From Fragum whitleyi (lineage: Eukaryota > Mollusca > Bivalvia > Cardiida > Cardiidae), in contig OX411556.1 of NCBI GenBank assembly GCA_948146395.1, forward strand, positions 28,257,653-28,321,652: a stretch of DNA of 64,000 bases. Direction: 5' to 3'. Position numbers and translations under genes: made by a program. A model generated the notes under the pieces. The model worked only from the letters and a program-made list of their open reading frames with translations. It did not search any database and was not told where the DNA came from. This document shows, piece after piece, positions 37,235-47,342 of the stretch. Position 1 is the first letter of the stretch. Each line of letters begins with the position of its first letter.

Positions 37235-37440
37235 AATATATGCTGTAATGGATTATATTTGTAACAAATCATATATGTAACACCTGTTACATATATGATC
37301 ACATATGTAACATGTGTTACATATATGACTCGGAAATCATATTTTGTGACGAATATGATCGATGCCGGTTTTTGATGTGACATGAAATCACATATGTCAC
37401 AGGTCAATTTTGATTTAAAAACAGTACATATTACTACCAC
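37235..37440. repeat. Cluster of TGTTACATATATGA repeats
   Basis: The 13-14-bp unit GTTACATATATGA and its complement alternate with ACATATGTAAC palindromes. The same unit forms the cluster at 38,025-38,210, so the two flank the TC microsatellite. Confidence 0.8.
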
Positions 37441-37713
37441 ACATGCCTGCTAGTCTGCCAACTTAAAGCCACTAGGCTGTCACCTTCACGCCACTAAACT
37501 GGCAACTTCGCAAACATTATCAAGACGGGACATGATCAATTTTCACTGATCTCCTACTACTGCAGATGCGCAGGCTGATCTATATGATGTGTGTTTTGCC
37601 TTAAGTTCCAATCTGCAGATCAATTTTCTTGCTGTTTGGATGTTGCTGGACACACTCACGTACGCGCTCGAGATGCACTGGTACCTTAGGCAAAAAGTCA
37701 TTATTTCATACGT

Positions 37714-37876
<163 letters not shown>

Positions 37877-38024
37877 GATGGCTGATTAAAGTTGGAGCGA
37901 GTCTCAATCGCTCTGATTTGCTAACTATAGTTTTGCAATCGAGAATAAAATCAATAGTGTAAAGAATGTAATGATGTTGCTATTGCTGTTAATTGTTTGA
38001 CTACAAATAGACAACTAATCCTGT

Positions 38025-38210
38025 TACATATATGCGTCTCATGTCAACCTCCATTTCGAACAAACACATTTGTAACACACTTTATCTGTTACGAATGTGA
38101 TCATGTACGTAACAAATGTGTTACATATATGATTTGTTACAAACGTGATCATGTACGTAACAAACGTGTTACATATATGATTTGTTACAAATATGACCCA
38201 ACATATGCTG
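38025..38210. repeat. Second cluster of GTTACATATATGA repeats
   Basis: Includes a direct duplication of about 43 bp (TGATTTGTTACAAACGTGAT and neighbours) in tandem. Confidence 0.8.
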
Positions 38211-38316
38211 ACCGCATGAAGATAGATTGAGACCTCATCTATCTATATAGCGCATAGTGGATGTTCTAGCCAGCCTGTGCAGCCAAACAGGCTTAATCCA
38301 ACTACTTTGATATATA

Positions 38317-39468
38317 CTCAGCAAAAAAATAAAGTATTCACTTTTCTTTTGTCAATACCTTTCACATCTTTATATTTAAATGATCAATTAAGGTACCGGT
38401 GTGTTTGCAGCGCTTCGTTTTCTCATCCACACAACATTTTTCATTCAAACAACATGTCATTTTTGGTGTTTTCAAGAAATGTCGAAATGATTGTTTTCTA
38501 CGTCGACGTACGTCACGTGTTTGATATTGAGTTCTTCTCAGATGAATTTAACCTCTAAAGCTCTGTGGTAAAGAAAATCAAACAATAGTTTTGTTCCGTA
38601 CAACAGTCTTCTAACGAGGCTGAGAAAAACTTCACCACATGCGTAATCAAAAAACCGTCACACGTTGAATAAATTTTACAGACGTTAGTTTAAATAGAAG
38701 AACAGTAACGACGTGTGCTGACCATTTCCGATAGAGTTGTATTGTTATTCGCCCTCTTCAACTAAATAAGGCTAAAGGGAAGACGTAACGCCAAATTTTC
38801 TCATTCACGATGACGCGATTGCTTTCACGCCTTCTAACCTCTATTTTAAAAAAGGAAGTGAAATAAATGTCTTCACCTTTAAAAAACGTCAAACTTTAAA
38901 ACCAAGCCTATTGCCATTTAAGTCTTAACGGATGTAAGGCAGGAAAATTTCCAAGATATTCATACGCGCCTAACCAATGAGCAAGAGGAAACGTTGAAGG
39001 AACGTAGCAATGCAAATGTTGTTTGGTTGTCAGCAAATAATGAAATGGAGAATTTTGGGATTGGTTTTCTTGACAAGGAACATGCAGACAGAATTTGGTG
39101 AATTTGAGCTTTGAATCTTCGGGAGACGTTTTATGTTTGTTTGTGTTCATTTGACGTAACATTGGCAGAAAGCAAGTTGTCTTGTCAATCCAGGATACCT
39201 AACGTACTAATATTGCATTTGAGAAGCTTAAAACTGTCAGAAAAAAATCAATTGGATATTTTAATGAGAGTCTGAGATTTTTGAAAACAACCCTCTGGCT
39301 ACGTTCACGCCGATAGTTTGGTAGCGGCTTCTTCAAATTACATAAAACTTTTCCTATTTATTTCCAAATGGTCAGGGCGTAATTTTCAATATATGTCAAA
39401 GAAATTCTGTGAGTAGTTGTAAAGTAATCCGATATTTTATTGGGTGGATACTTTTTATTTTTGCTCAG
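38317..39468. mobile_element. 1.15-kb TIR element, Tc1/mariner-like, no intact transposase
   Basis: The left end CTCAGCAAAAAAATAAAGTA is mirrored at the right end by the complement CTGAGCAAAAATAAAAAGTA. Both ends abut TA-rich sequence (TATATA and TATATATA), consistent with TA target duplication. The size would suit a degenerate Tc1/mariner element. The longest frames inside (93 codons +, 84 codons -) show no recognised transposase motif, so the copy is non-autonomous or dead. Confidence 0.7.
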
Positions 39469-39639
39469 TATATATATATTCGTTACCTAAACGATTCGAT
39501 ATGTCACTTTGTGGTTATTGTTGGCCCCTATTGACTTAAATCAATGACTGTTAAAGTAAGTTATTCTGCCAAATCGTCGATGGATAGCCAATATGTAGTA
39601 TCCACGATTTGAATATAGCTATGGATACCAAGTTTTCAA

Positions 39640-39860
39640 GCCGCCGTCACGGCGCAGTTGGTACCGGGTTCGAACCTTACGGCGGTACACATCCTTTCTC
39701 ACTATTTGTCTCCCACCAATAGGTCGATAACCATAGACCTATAACTTTCGGATCGTAGCTGGAGGCTATGAAATAATGTAAGACTTCAGTCGCCGCGATA
39801 TGACTGAAATAATGTTAAAAACGGCTTAAAACCCCATCCGAAGAAACGAACAAATCGCAT
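39640..39860 (+). mobile_element. tRNA-derived SINE with deleted head
   Basis: Box A-like GGCGCAGTTGGTA is followed directly by box B-like GGGTTCGAACC; the anticodon arm is missing. The body CATCCTTTCTCACTATTTGT and the tail CCGCGATATGACTGAAATAA..GGCTTAAAACCCC match the family at 52-56 kb. Confidence 0.8.
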
Positions 39861-39944
39861 TTTTTAAATGAAAATTAACCCTGCGCTCGGCAAAAATACC
39901 TTTAATATACTCTAGAAAACCAAAGGAATACACCACTGATGTAT

Positions 39945-40005
39945 TTTTTAAACGTCGTAACTACAGCTTGCTTTAAGCTGTAGTTACAATGTTTTGAAAT
40001 TACGA
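39945..40005. repeat. Short hairpin of the GTCGTAACTACAGCTT family
   Basis: CGTCGTAACTACAGCTTGCT pairs with AAGCTGTAGTTACAATG. Related hairpins are at 28,297 and 46,945, and half-copies at 43,530 and 56,120. Confidence 0.75.
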
Positions 40006-40275
40006 TATCATCAATTTTCTTTACACTATCAGGTTTTTTGGTCCATTTGATTCAAATCGTGACCATTAGACTTTACCAGATATCCGTAAGATAACAGTCC
40101 GACCTTACATACTTTTTTTACCGCCTAAGCTTCCGTGCGTTCAAATTGGAAACCTTCTCGAAACTTTCAGTAAATGGAGCTTCATTAACATTTTAATCCC
40201 CTCTTTTCTTGAGCTAAACGTTATGGTATTTAAAGCGTACAATATCGATAATATATTTACAATATCGATAAAGTA

Positions 40276-40441
40276 TTTAAGGTAGTAGACCCGTAATAGT
40301 TCCGCAACGTTTCGAAAGTAATGAACTTGAACAGTGTTAACCGAGATTTCCTAATGATTTTCATTATGAAACCTCGGTCAACATTGTGAAAGTTCATGAG
40401 TGCCGAAATGTTGCGGATTTATTACGGTTCCACTACCTTAA
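40276..40441. mobile_element. MITE-2 copy b (complete foldback element)
   Basis: TTAAGGTAGTAGACCCGTAA at the left pairs with the complement of the right end TTACGGTTCCACTACCTTAA. The inverted repeat spans nearly the whole 166 bp around CTAATGATTTTCATTATG. Confidence 0.88.
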
Positions 40442-41180
40442 TGCTATCCAATGGATTATTAAGAAATAAATGACAAACCAGTGAAATAACAAACAAAACA
40501 ACAACAACAAAAAAAACTTATGACCTTTCGTTCATACCACCTATTTTCATCAAACTGTTTTAATGGAATACTCCCTTTTTTCGTGTAAGATCGTTTAATA
40601 CTTCGTTTTGTTAACAACAAAAGTTTGTAAAAAAAATAGCTTTAATTGTTCAAACAAAGAATTTACATCCCCTGTCCCTTCGTGTCCGAAATAATGCACT
40701 TTCGTCCAAGAGTTAAAGCAGTACTTAATACCGACTGTAATGGGTTAACATGCGACTAAGATAGGCCAAGGGATGCGCAATACTTCAGAAAACGGTATTG
40801 TAAATAGTACACAACAAACAAGTTGTGCTTTTTAATCACGAATGCCCCTACAGTTTCCGCGATTATTTCGAAACGTTGTTTCCATACACAAATATGGGGA
40901 ATCTCTAAAAAGTAAAGTTAACCTTTTTTCAGTGAGTCTCTTGATTGATTGAAACTGCTGTTTCAACATTTTGCCTCTTTACCGGTACATAAATTGACCT
41001 TGAAAATTGACCTTTTTTCAATGCGTGCATATAAAAGAAATATTAGATCCAGTAAAATTTGAATTTCAAAACAGACTAGTGTATGCCGACGCCATCCGGA
41101 GTTCATCAACAAATGAGTTGATGAACTGAGAGGCAGATTGCAGCTAAATCTAATAAACATTATTTGGGTGGCGCAACGCG
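40442..41180. other. AT-rich region upstream of the Mab-21 gene
   Basis: Contains an (ACAAC)-like low-complexity stretch at 40,495-40,515. No coding frame. Confidence 0.5.
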
Positions 41181-41184
41181 AATC

Positions 41185-41222
41185 AGTTGTAACTGCCTAT
41201 AAACATATAGGCAGTTACAACT
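41185..41222. promoter_or_regulatory. 16-bp-arm palindrome in the upstream region of the Mab-21 gene
   Basis: AGTTGTAACTGCCTAT is perfectly complementary to ATAGGCAGTTACAACT across a 6-bp loop, about 170-207 bp upstream of the start codon. Function unknown. Confidence 0.6.
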
Positions 41223-41307
41223 TTTCGCTTTGAGACGTGTACTCGCACTATAGGCTTGTAGATGAAGGGGTGTGTGAAAAGTTTATTGTTATGAATTACT
41301 AGTGAGT

Positions 41308-41317
41308 GGGAATTTCC
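41308..41317. promoter_or_regulatory. Perfect NF-kB/Rel-type site
   Basis: GGGAATTTCC fits the GGGRNWYYCC consensus exactly. It lies 25 bp upstream of a TATA box and 74 bp upstream of the ATG of a cGAS-like gene. Whether it is bound is not shown. Confidence 0.65.
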
Positions 41318-41342
41318 GTTAAATTTTACGCTGTGTTTTAGC

Positions 41343-41350
41343 TATATATA
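41343..41350 (+). promoter_or_regulatory. TATA box of the Mab-21/cGAS-like gene
   Basis: GCTATATATACAC with TATATATA 41 bp before the ATG. The expected start of transcription would lie about 15-20 bp before the start codon. Confidence 0.7.
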
Positions 41351-41391
41351 CACAAGGGAAAACTCTAAAATTTGAAGAGAAAAATACAATT

Positions 41392-43077
41392 ATGGCTATG
41401 AAGATGATCAGACCGCTATGGCCATATGGCGAATGGACTACGTCCTCGGAAGGCAGCAAGGAAGCAAGGCATGATTATCAGAGGCATTCTGCTATAAAAT
41501 GTGAAGGAGGCGAGATCTTAAATGGACTTCAAACTTTTCTACACACTTTCGACAAAACAATGGGGGTTTTCGATGATGAAATGGGGAAGGCTGTTCAGAA
41601 GGAAGTAAACCAGATCATGGAGACCACAGTCTCTAATCTAAAAGCTAGGAGTCCGCTATTTCGGTCCTGTCGGCTTAAAAAGAGCGGGAGTGTCGTTGAG
41701 GGGACGAAGATCGGCGGAATGAATGAGTTTGATTTCCTTTTAGTATTAGAATCAATAAAGATTATAGACATACAAGTTGATTCAGACATGGATGTTTATA
41801 TGTGGCTTAAGAGAGTTCAGGAAGAAGCATTCGTTGAAAAAGCACCAAATAAAAGTTCGATTGATTCAAAATACAGAATGCCAAGAATATCAGTAAAGGT
41901 TGAGAATAGCGGGGTGAGTTCAGAAAACATTGGTGCAGTTGCAGAAGTTGTCAAGAAACTTGAGAGTTTGAAAGCAGAACCTGAGGATTATTTTACATAT
42001 TTACAACAAAGTAAATTCGACACACTTTTCAAATCGGAAGATAGAATGATGCAACTTACACAAATGTCGTTGCAGCATTTGATGGCTGATGAGGTTGGAA
42101 GGGTACTACATACATATGATGATTGGAAACTATCTAATTTAGAAGAGCTTCGCGATGGTCACAGTGCTTGCTCAAGGGGAAACGCTACAACGCTTCATCT
42201 TCGGTCCGATAAATATAATCTGGACGTAGATATAGATGTTTGTTTTTGCATTCCAATCGCAAAAGAATTTATTGATTACATGGTTTCTCCTCTTAGATTT
42301 TTGTTTACTAATAGGTACAACCAACTTACCAAAAGTTACTTAAATTTCATCAAGTTAGTTATGCAATTAGAACCGGAACTAGAAATCTTTGCGCTAATCG
42401 GAGGGGGAAATAAGTTTTTAGATTTACGTTCGGTATTTACCCGCATATCCTTCCCCGGCTTGGAGCATTCTCCATTTCAACAATTCGGAAGGGACAGCGG
42501 ACAAGTCAAAGCTTACAAATTGGCCAAATGCATCGCAAGTGTGTTCTTCCCAAAACAGCATTCGGGTTGCGCTAGATGTAGCCATTCTATCTTAAAGTCC
42601 TATCATCTGAAAAACATCATGCTGTACATGATGAATAATCACAAAGATCCGGGTTACTGGAACGACATTAATGTGCCAAATAGAGTGATGGAAGTTTTTG
42701 AAATCCTTTTAGAGTGCATACAAGAAAGAGAATATAATAAACTTAATGCTGCTAAAATTGCTACCTTTAGCACACCAGGATCATTGAGTATTGATCGATT
42801 TAATAACTATGGCCCATTGAAATCTTTTTTCTCAGGAGAAGAGCACATGCACAAGTTATACGCCGGCGATGAACATGCTGCTACTAGATCTGACACTGCC
42901 TTTTGGCCCGAGTATAATGAAACGCTGAAGACTGGTGTTTTCGCTATTGACGAAGCTGTGAAATCTCATTTCTATGACTTTCAACATGAACATTGGGATA
43001 CTGGAATGCTTATTGTATGGGTGAGAGATTTACTGTGCATGTTGAGAGATATTCAAGTGAATTCCTCTCACCTATGA
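41392..43077 (+). CDS. Mab-21 domain / cGAS-like nucleotidyltransferase (cGLR candidate)
   Basis: A single exon of 561 residues. The N-terminal half carries the nucleotidyltransferase signature: KSGSVVEGTKIGGMNEFDFL has the G99-S100 loop, the EGTKI turn and the paired acids E112 and D114. A later strand YNLDVDIDVCFCIPI provides the third acid, most likely D280. The C-terminal Mab-21 helical part contains ILKSYHLKNIMLYM (400-413), a hallmark of the family. HSGCARCSH (390-398) is a candidate zinc-binding cluster at the place of the cGAS zinc thumb, but it does not follow the vertebrate H-C-C-C spacing. In animals, members that keep the three acids can make cyclic dinucleotides on sensing nucleic acid and signal through STING. 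Bivalves carry many. An active enzyme is inferred, not shown. The start context is A at -3 and G at +4. Further in-frame ATGs lie at codons 3 and 5. The total is longer than human MAB21L proteins (about 360 residues). Confidence 0.93.
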   Translation: MAMKMIRPLWPYGEWTTSSEGSKEARHDYQRHSAIKCEGGEILNGLQTFLHTFDKTMGVFDDEMGKAVQKEVNQIMETTVSNLKARSPLFRSCRLKKSGSVVEGTKIGGMNEFDFLLVLESIKIIDIQVDSDMDVYMWLKRVQEEAFVEKAPNKSSIDSKYRMPRISVKVENSGVSSENIGAVAEVVKKLESLKAEPEDYFTYLQQSKFDTLFKSEDRMMQLTQMSLQHLMADEVGRVLHTYDDWKLSNLEELRDGHSACSRGNATTLHLRSDKYNLDVDIDVCFCIPIAKEFIDYMVSPLRFLFTNRYNQLTKSYLNFIKLVMQLEPELEIFALIGGGNKFLDLRSVFTRISFPGLEHSPFQQFGRDSGQVKAYKLAKCIASVFFPKQHSGCARCSHSILKSYHLKNIMLYMMNNHKDPGYWNDINVPNRVMEVFEILLECIQEREYNKLNAAKIATFSTPGSLSIDRFNNYGPLKSFFSGEEHMHKLYAGDEHAATRSDTAFWPEYNETLKTGVFAIDEAVKSHFYDFQHEHWDTGMLIVWVRDLLCMLRDIQVNSSHL

Positions 43078-43118
43078 TTTAATTCGATTTTTGTCTATTA
43101 TTCCATTCTTATTTTATT

Positions 43119-43538
43119 TAGTAACATCGGGAAATTGACATTCATTTCAATCAAAACCATTCTAAATCACTCACTCAGCGCTCCATTCATTCATTACAAA
43201 CACTCACTTCAATCGATCGAAATCGCTCCAAAATGACTAAAAAATATAATCAACAACTGCATTGAAAATAAATATAAAAAGAAAAAAATCGCGATTTGAC
43301 TGACATAATTGAAATTGTTAGCGTCTTATAGGTTCTTGAAGAAATAGGAAGCTATTCAAGGAACTCGATGCATATCTTATTTAAGGGAGGTAATCAATAT
43401 CGCTTATTTTGTTCATCCTGAACAAAATTTGCGATAAAGGTTTACCTCCCATTCAAATCACTGCACGCACTCATTCAATTCCATTCCAAAATCATTCCAA
43501 TATCATTCAGTTTGTCAATTTCACGATGTTCTAAGCTG
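43119..43538 (+). mobile_element. MITE-3 copy b, inserted just after the Mab-21 gene
   Basis: Left end AGTAACATCGGGAAATTGAC, right end TCAATTTCACGATGTTCTAAG..CTG/TA. Internal palindrome 43,385-43,449 (GGGAGGTAATCAATATCGC and its complement). It begins 42 bp after the stop codon and contains AATAAA at 43,267-43,272, the first canonical polyadenylation signal downstream of the gene. Confidence 0.85.
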
Positions 43539-43784
43539 TAGTTGAAATATTCGTTTCATATATACATTCATAAACATGTTTGAGTAATTGTAACTATTTT
43601 GTCTGCCTCAGCATTATGTTCTAGAAGAAAACTGTCTCGAGTATATCATCGCTGTTTTGCTTGGGAATAACAAAGAGAATATTTCTTGTATTAATTCCTG
43701 TATGGGACTATAGGCCGAAGAACCCTTAAGATTGCCAGCTTAAAACACTTCTTTTTGAAAAATATTAGATGGTATTAAACTGTT

Positions 43785-43990
43785 GATGTGATTATACGAG
43801 TCTCTGCGCGATATTTCTAATAGTTTCATAAACGCGCAAAGCAAAGACTCTATGCAGCCTGTGCATCCGCACAGTCTGACCAGAGTCTTGACTATGCATT
43901 TGGTATCTCGATGTTTGCACCTCACGCACATTTCAAATTATTTGAAATGTCACGCACAGTTTGCATAGATATGACCCCTCCGGCGAAAAT
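43785..43990. repeat. Repeat with CCTGTGCATCCGCACAG hairpin
   Basis: GCAGCCTGTGCATCCGCACAG and GACCAGAGTCTTGACTATGC are shared with the tandem pair at 59,040-59,215. ATTTCAAATTATTTGAAAT at about 43,931 is a palindrome, followed by GTCACGCACAG. Confidence 0.6.
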
Positions 43991-44090
43991 GCATCGTCTA
44001 GATAGGTTATAAACATATTTGAAAAATAAAAGAAAAAAACAAAATGGACTTAATATGCAGAATTAGAATGTACCATATTCAAGAAATCTA

Positions 44091-44530
44091 CAGTTAACAA
44101 CATCGTGAAATTGACATTCATCTCGATCAAAACCATTCCAAATCACTCGATCAGCGTTCCATTCATTCATTCATTCCAAACACTCACTCAAACCATTCAA
44201 AAACACTCAAAAGTCACTGAAAATGATAGAATCATCAACGTCATTCAAAATAAATAAAGCTAAACAAACAAATCGCGACTTCACTGACATACTTCAAGTT
44301 TTAAGCGTCTGATAGATTCTTGAAGAAATAGGACGCTATTTATAGAACTTGTGTGCACACTTTCTTAAAGGGAGGTAATAAATATCGCAAATTTTGTTCA
44401 TTCTGAACAAATTTGAGGTATTGGTTTAGCGCCCATTAAATTCACTCACAACTCGCTCCACACACTCGCTCAATTTCATTCAAAATCTATTCTAAAATCA
44501 TTCATCTTGTCAACTTCACAATGATTTTAA
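44091..44530 (+). mobile_element. MITE-3 copy c (near-complete)
   Basis: TA followed by CAGTTAACAACATCGTGAAA; the right end is the complement of AAAGTTAAAATCATTGTGAA. Body of CATTC/CACTCA-rich sequence. Nested palindrome at 44,367-44,431 (GGGAGGTAATAAATATCGCA and a near-complement). Confidence 0.88.
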
Positions 44531-45300
44531 CTTTTCCAAGATCAAACAGTTTAAATCCTTTTTTCATTGTCTAATGACTGAGGCGGAATTTTAGAGATTC
44601 AAAATTTTGTTTGGTCCATATAGTCTTACCGAATGTCTAATGTCTAATTCGAGTATTTAGACATTCATAAAATGGTTTGGTCGAATGTCTTATCCAATAT
44701 CTTCTGTTTACTTTTTGGTACTTAGACCTTCAAAAACGGGTTCGGTTGAATGTCTAATCGAATGTGTAATGTCTAAATCAGAAATTTAGACATTCGAAAG
44801 TGGGTATGATAGAATGACGAATACAAAATTCGGGTTTTTAGACATTCATATTTGAATATTATAACATCATTTTAAGACATGAGAAGGATGCAATAGGGAA
44901 AGGAACATAACTTTATGTTGGTGAGGGAATACAGACTTACAAGTCATTTCCCTTTCTCTACGTTACATTTAAAATTTGTATTCATTAAAATTTGTAGTAT
45001 TAGGAATAGTGCCGACTGGTGCACACGATTTTATGAATAATTAAATTGATAAGTTATGCATAAATAGAATGGGTAAAAAGATTTAAGACACGAAGAAAAT
45101 TGTTTGCTGTTTTTTTCTCTGTGGGATGATAAAATATAAACGGCTGAGTTTTGTGAATAATTTTGATGCAACCACGATGGAATTAAATAAAAAATTCCTG
45201 GTTTCGGTTTTATCCCTTACCGGCAAACTTATGAAGTTTGGTCCGATGTCGAGAATTTTCCGATGATCGTACCTTTTTGGATAATGGATTACGGGCAGAA
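44531..45300. other. Diverged tandem of TTAGACATTC words, otherwise unremarkable
   Basis: 44,620-44,850 repeats phrases such as GAATGTCTAAT and TTTAGACATTC about every 60-70 bp, a decayed minisatellite. No gene seen. Confidence 0.6.
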
Positions 45301-45302
45301 GG

Positions 45303-46020
45303 TATAGAGGATAATCGTTTGTTTCAGTGTTAGGTCGATTTTTATTATGAAATGAAGCCAGTATTGACCTGATATCACCTGGCTGATAACATAACATGAT
45401 ACCAGACAGTATTTTTTTCAGAAACAATTTGCATACACTTTCACCCGAATTTTTTTTATTTTTTTGGGTTAATTATAATAAAACGCTGGAAAATGATTGC
45501 ACGATAAATAGAATAGCATGTGTCTTCAAATATCAATGTTATCTGGTCTCGACTGCGAGAAATTATCAAGACTCGACAAAGCCTCGCCATAATAAATCAT
45601 CCCAACCTCGACCAGATAACATTGATATTTAAAGACACTAACATGTTATTCTCTAAATATTTCATCGGATGAAAAACAAAACTTATATTTAAACTAGTGG
45701 CAGAGCAACTGGTGAAAAATAATAGTTTTTTTTTTGTTCACGAAATGAAATGTTAATCGATCTTACTCGAAAACAAACGATTTTTCTTTTTCTTTAATGC
45801 GCAAATTAAACAAACTATGAAATTTTATGACACATTTTCTTAAAGCGCGTCATTTTGCACGTGATTGCTATGCAATATTCATGGTGACGTCATTTATTTA
45901 GCTTTAAAACCGGTGTGAAATGAACGAAAGAGTGGTATATACTTTTTGATAATTTCACTGGTTAGGTTTATCGAAATGATAATCTTAAGGCATTCCTCGA
46001 TAAACCACTGAAAAGCATTA
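45303..46020. mobile_element. MITE-4 copy split by a hairpin insertion
   Basis: The left arm GGATAATCGTTTGTTTCAGT (45,308) and the right arm GAAAACAAACGATT (about 45,770) are complementary ends of the family. Between them sits the hairpin 45,511-45,652. The distal part carries AAAGCGCGTCATTTTGCACG and TGACGTCA at 45,885-45,892. Confidence 0.55.
45511..45652. repeat. Long inverted repeat, about 40-bp arms
   Basis: TCTTCAAATATCAATGTTAT..CTGGTC at 45,521-45,547 pairs with GACCAGATAACATTGATATT..AAGAC at 45,610-45,640. The pairing extends outward through ACATGTTATT. The loop is about 60 bp. Confidence 0.85.
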
Positions 46021-46194
46021 AAGAAAATGACATAATCATAACACTATTTAAACGTCCCCAAGAGCTTACATGACGATACTGTTTACACATAGGATAGCGC
46101 TCACTTGTTCAACTGCACCGAAGAAAACTTCAAAAAGAAATGTTGGGGGACAGCGAAGCTCGACTATTCCAACTATTTGGAGTGTTTGTTATAG

Positions 46195-46515
46195 AGGATA
46201 ATCGTATGTTTCAGTGAAAGATAGACTTATATTTCATTGATTGAACAAGGAAAGCTTTATTTTCACGAGTGGCAGAGCCACGAGTGAAAATATAGCTTTT
46301 GTTGTTCACGAAATGGAATATCAATCGATCTTACTCGAAAAACAAACGATTATGCTATTTCTTTATTACAAAAATGGGACAAAATGTGAAATTTCTAAGA
46401 TATTCTTTCGTAAAGCGCGTCATTTTGCACGTAATTGCTATGCGACGTTCATTGTGACGTCACTTATTTCGCCCCGCATAGTTGACGTCAGCGTCATCGA
46501 AAAGCATTAAAGAAA
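46195..46515. mobile_element. MITE-4 copy with central palindrome
   Basis: ATAATCGTATGTTTCAGTGA at the left pairs with AAAACAAACGATTAT at about 46,335-46,350. Centre GAGTGGCAGAGCCACGAGTG. The following segment has AAGCGCGTCATTTTGCACG and TGACGTCA at 46,455-46,462. Confidence 0.6.
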
Positions 46516-47125
46516 GTATACTAATGTTGGCATAGTAAGTTTCAAAAACGAAAAAAAAATAGTTATGGAAATCTTTCTAGAGGCTGATATGATAATAAAT
46601 GAGATATTATAGATATGCAACGGTTGCACGTAAAAAATTTAACAAATAATTTCTAAAGTCGGAAAATGGTTAAAATTCCACTTAATGAAATAGTAAACCC
46701 CTTGTCTAAAGGCTGATATTGTTGCAGAAGCATGACCAACGTTTTTTTGAGCAATAGCCTTATTAGAAAAAGAGATTTGACACAGTTTATAGGCGTAACT
46801 AGGATTTTGAAATTTATACGCACTCATAAGGGGACCAACATAGAATACATAAGATAAAGGCGATATGTGGACTGTGGCAAAAGATGAATGTCCTCCGTCC
46901 GCTCCCCTTTTCTATGATTTGAGCGTAGGTGAATAATCAAAGCATCGCGACTACAGCTTGAATAAGCTGTAGTTTTGATGTTATGATAATTCATGAAAAA
47001 TAATTTTTGAAAGAGGATTTATTCCATTTACGCACTTGCGTAATGTGCGTAATGATAGTTTTGCAATTGCAGTTGCACGTAAAAAGATAACAAAAGAATT
47101 ACGCCGAGGCCGACGTCCAGATGAC
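46516..47125. other. Intergenic DNA
   Basis: Contains a hairpin at about 46,942-46,978 of the ACTACAGCTT family (GACTACAGCTTGAATAAGCTG). No gene seen. Confidence 0.5.
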
Positions 47126-47129
47126 CGGA

Positions 47130-47151
47130 CCCCCCCCCCCCCCCCCCCCCC
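47130..47151. repeat. Poly(C) tract, about 22 bases
   Basis: Uninterrupted C run. Frames reading poly-Pro or poly-Gly across it are artefacts. Similar homopolymers are C at 48,796-48,811 and G at 53,000-53,016. Confidence 0.95.
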
Positions 47152-47342
47152 TCCCCATTCTAAGAATATTCGGGATAAAAAGCATATCATAGCATCATTC
47201 GGAACATCACTCGGCCATTTCCGTAAACTGAAACAAACCTCGGATGTATGTAAGGCGGATGGGTATGTAACAAAATCGTGCATTTTGTTAGGCGGAAACA
47301 GTGTAAGAAAAACGAGCACTGTAGATTTATATCTTTTACAGT

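Noticed and set aside
38908..39162. 84-codon minus frame as a transposase exon in the 1.15-kb element
   Set aside because: No DDE, helix-turn-helix or other motif could be recognised.
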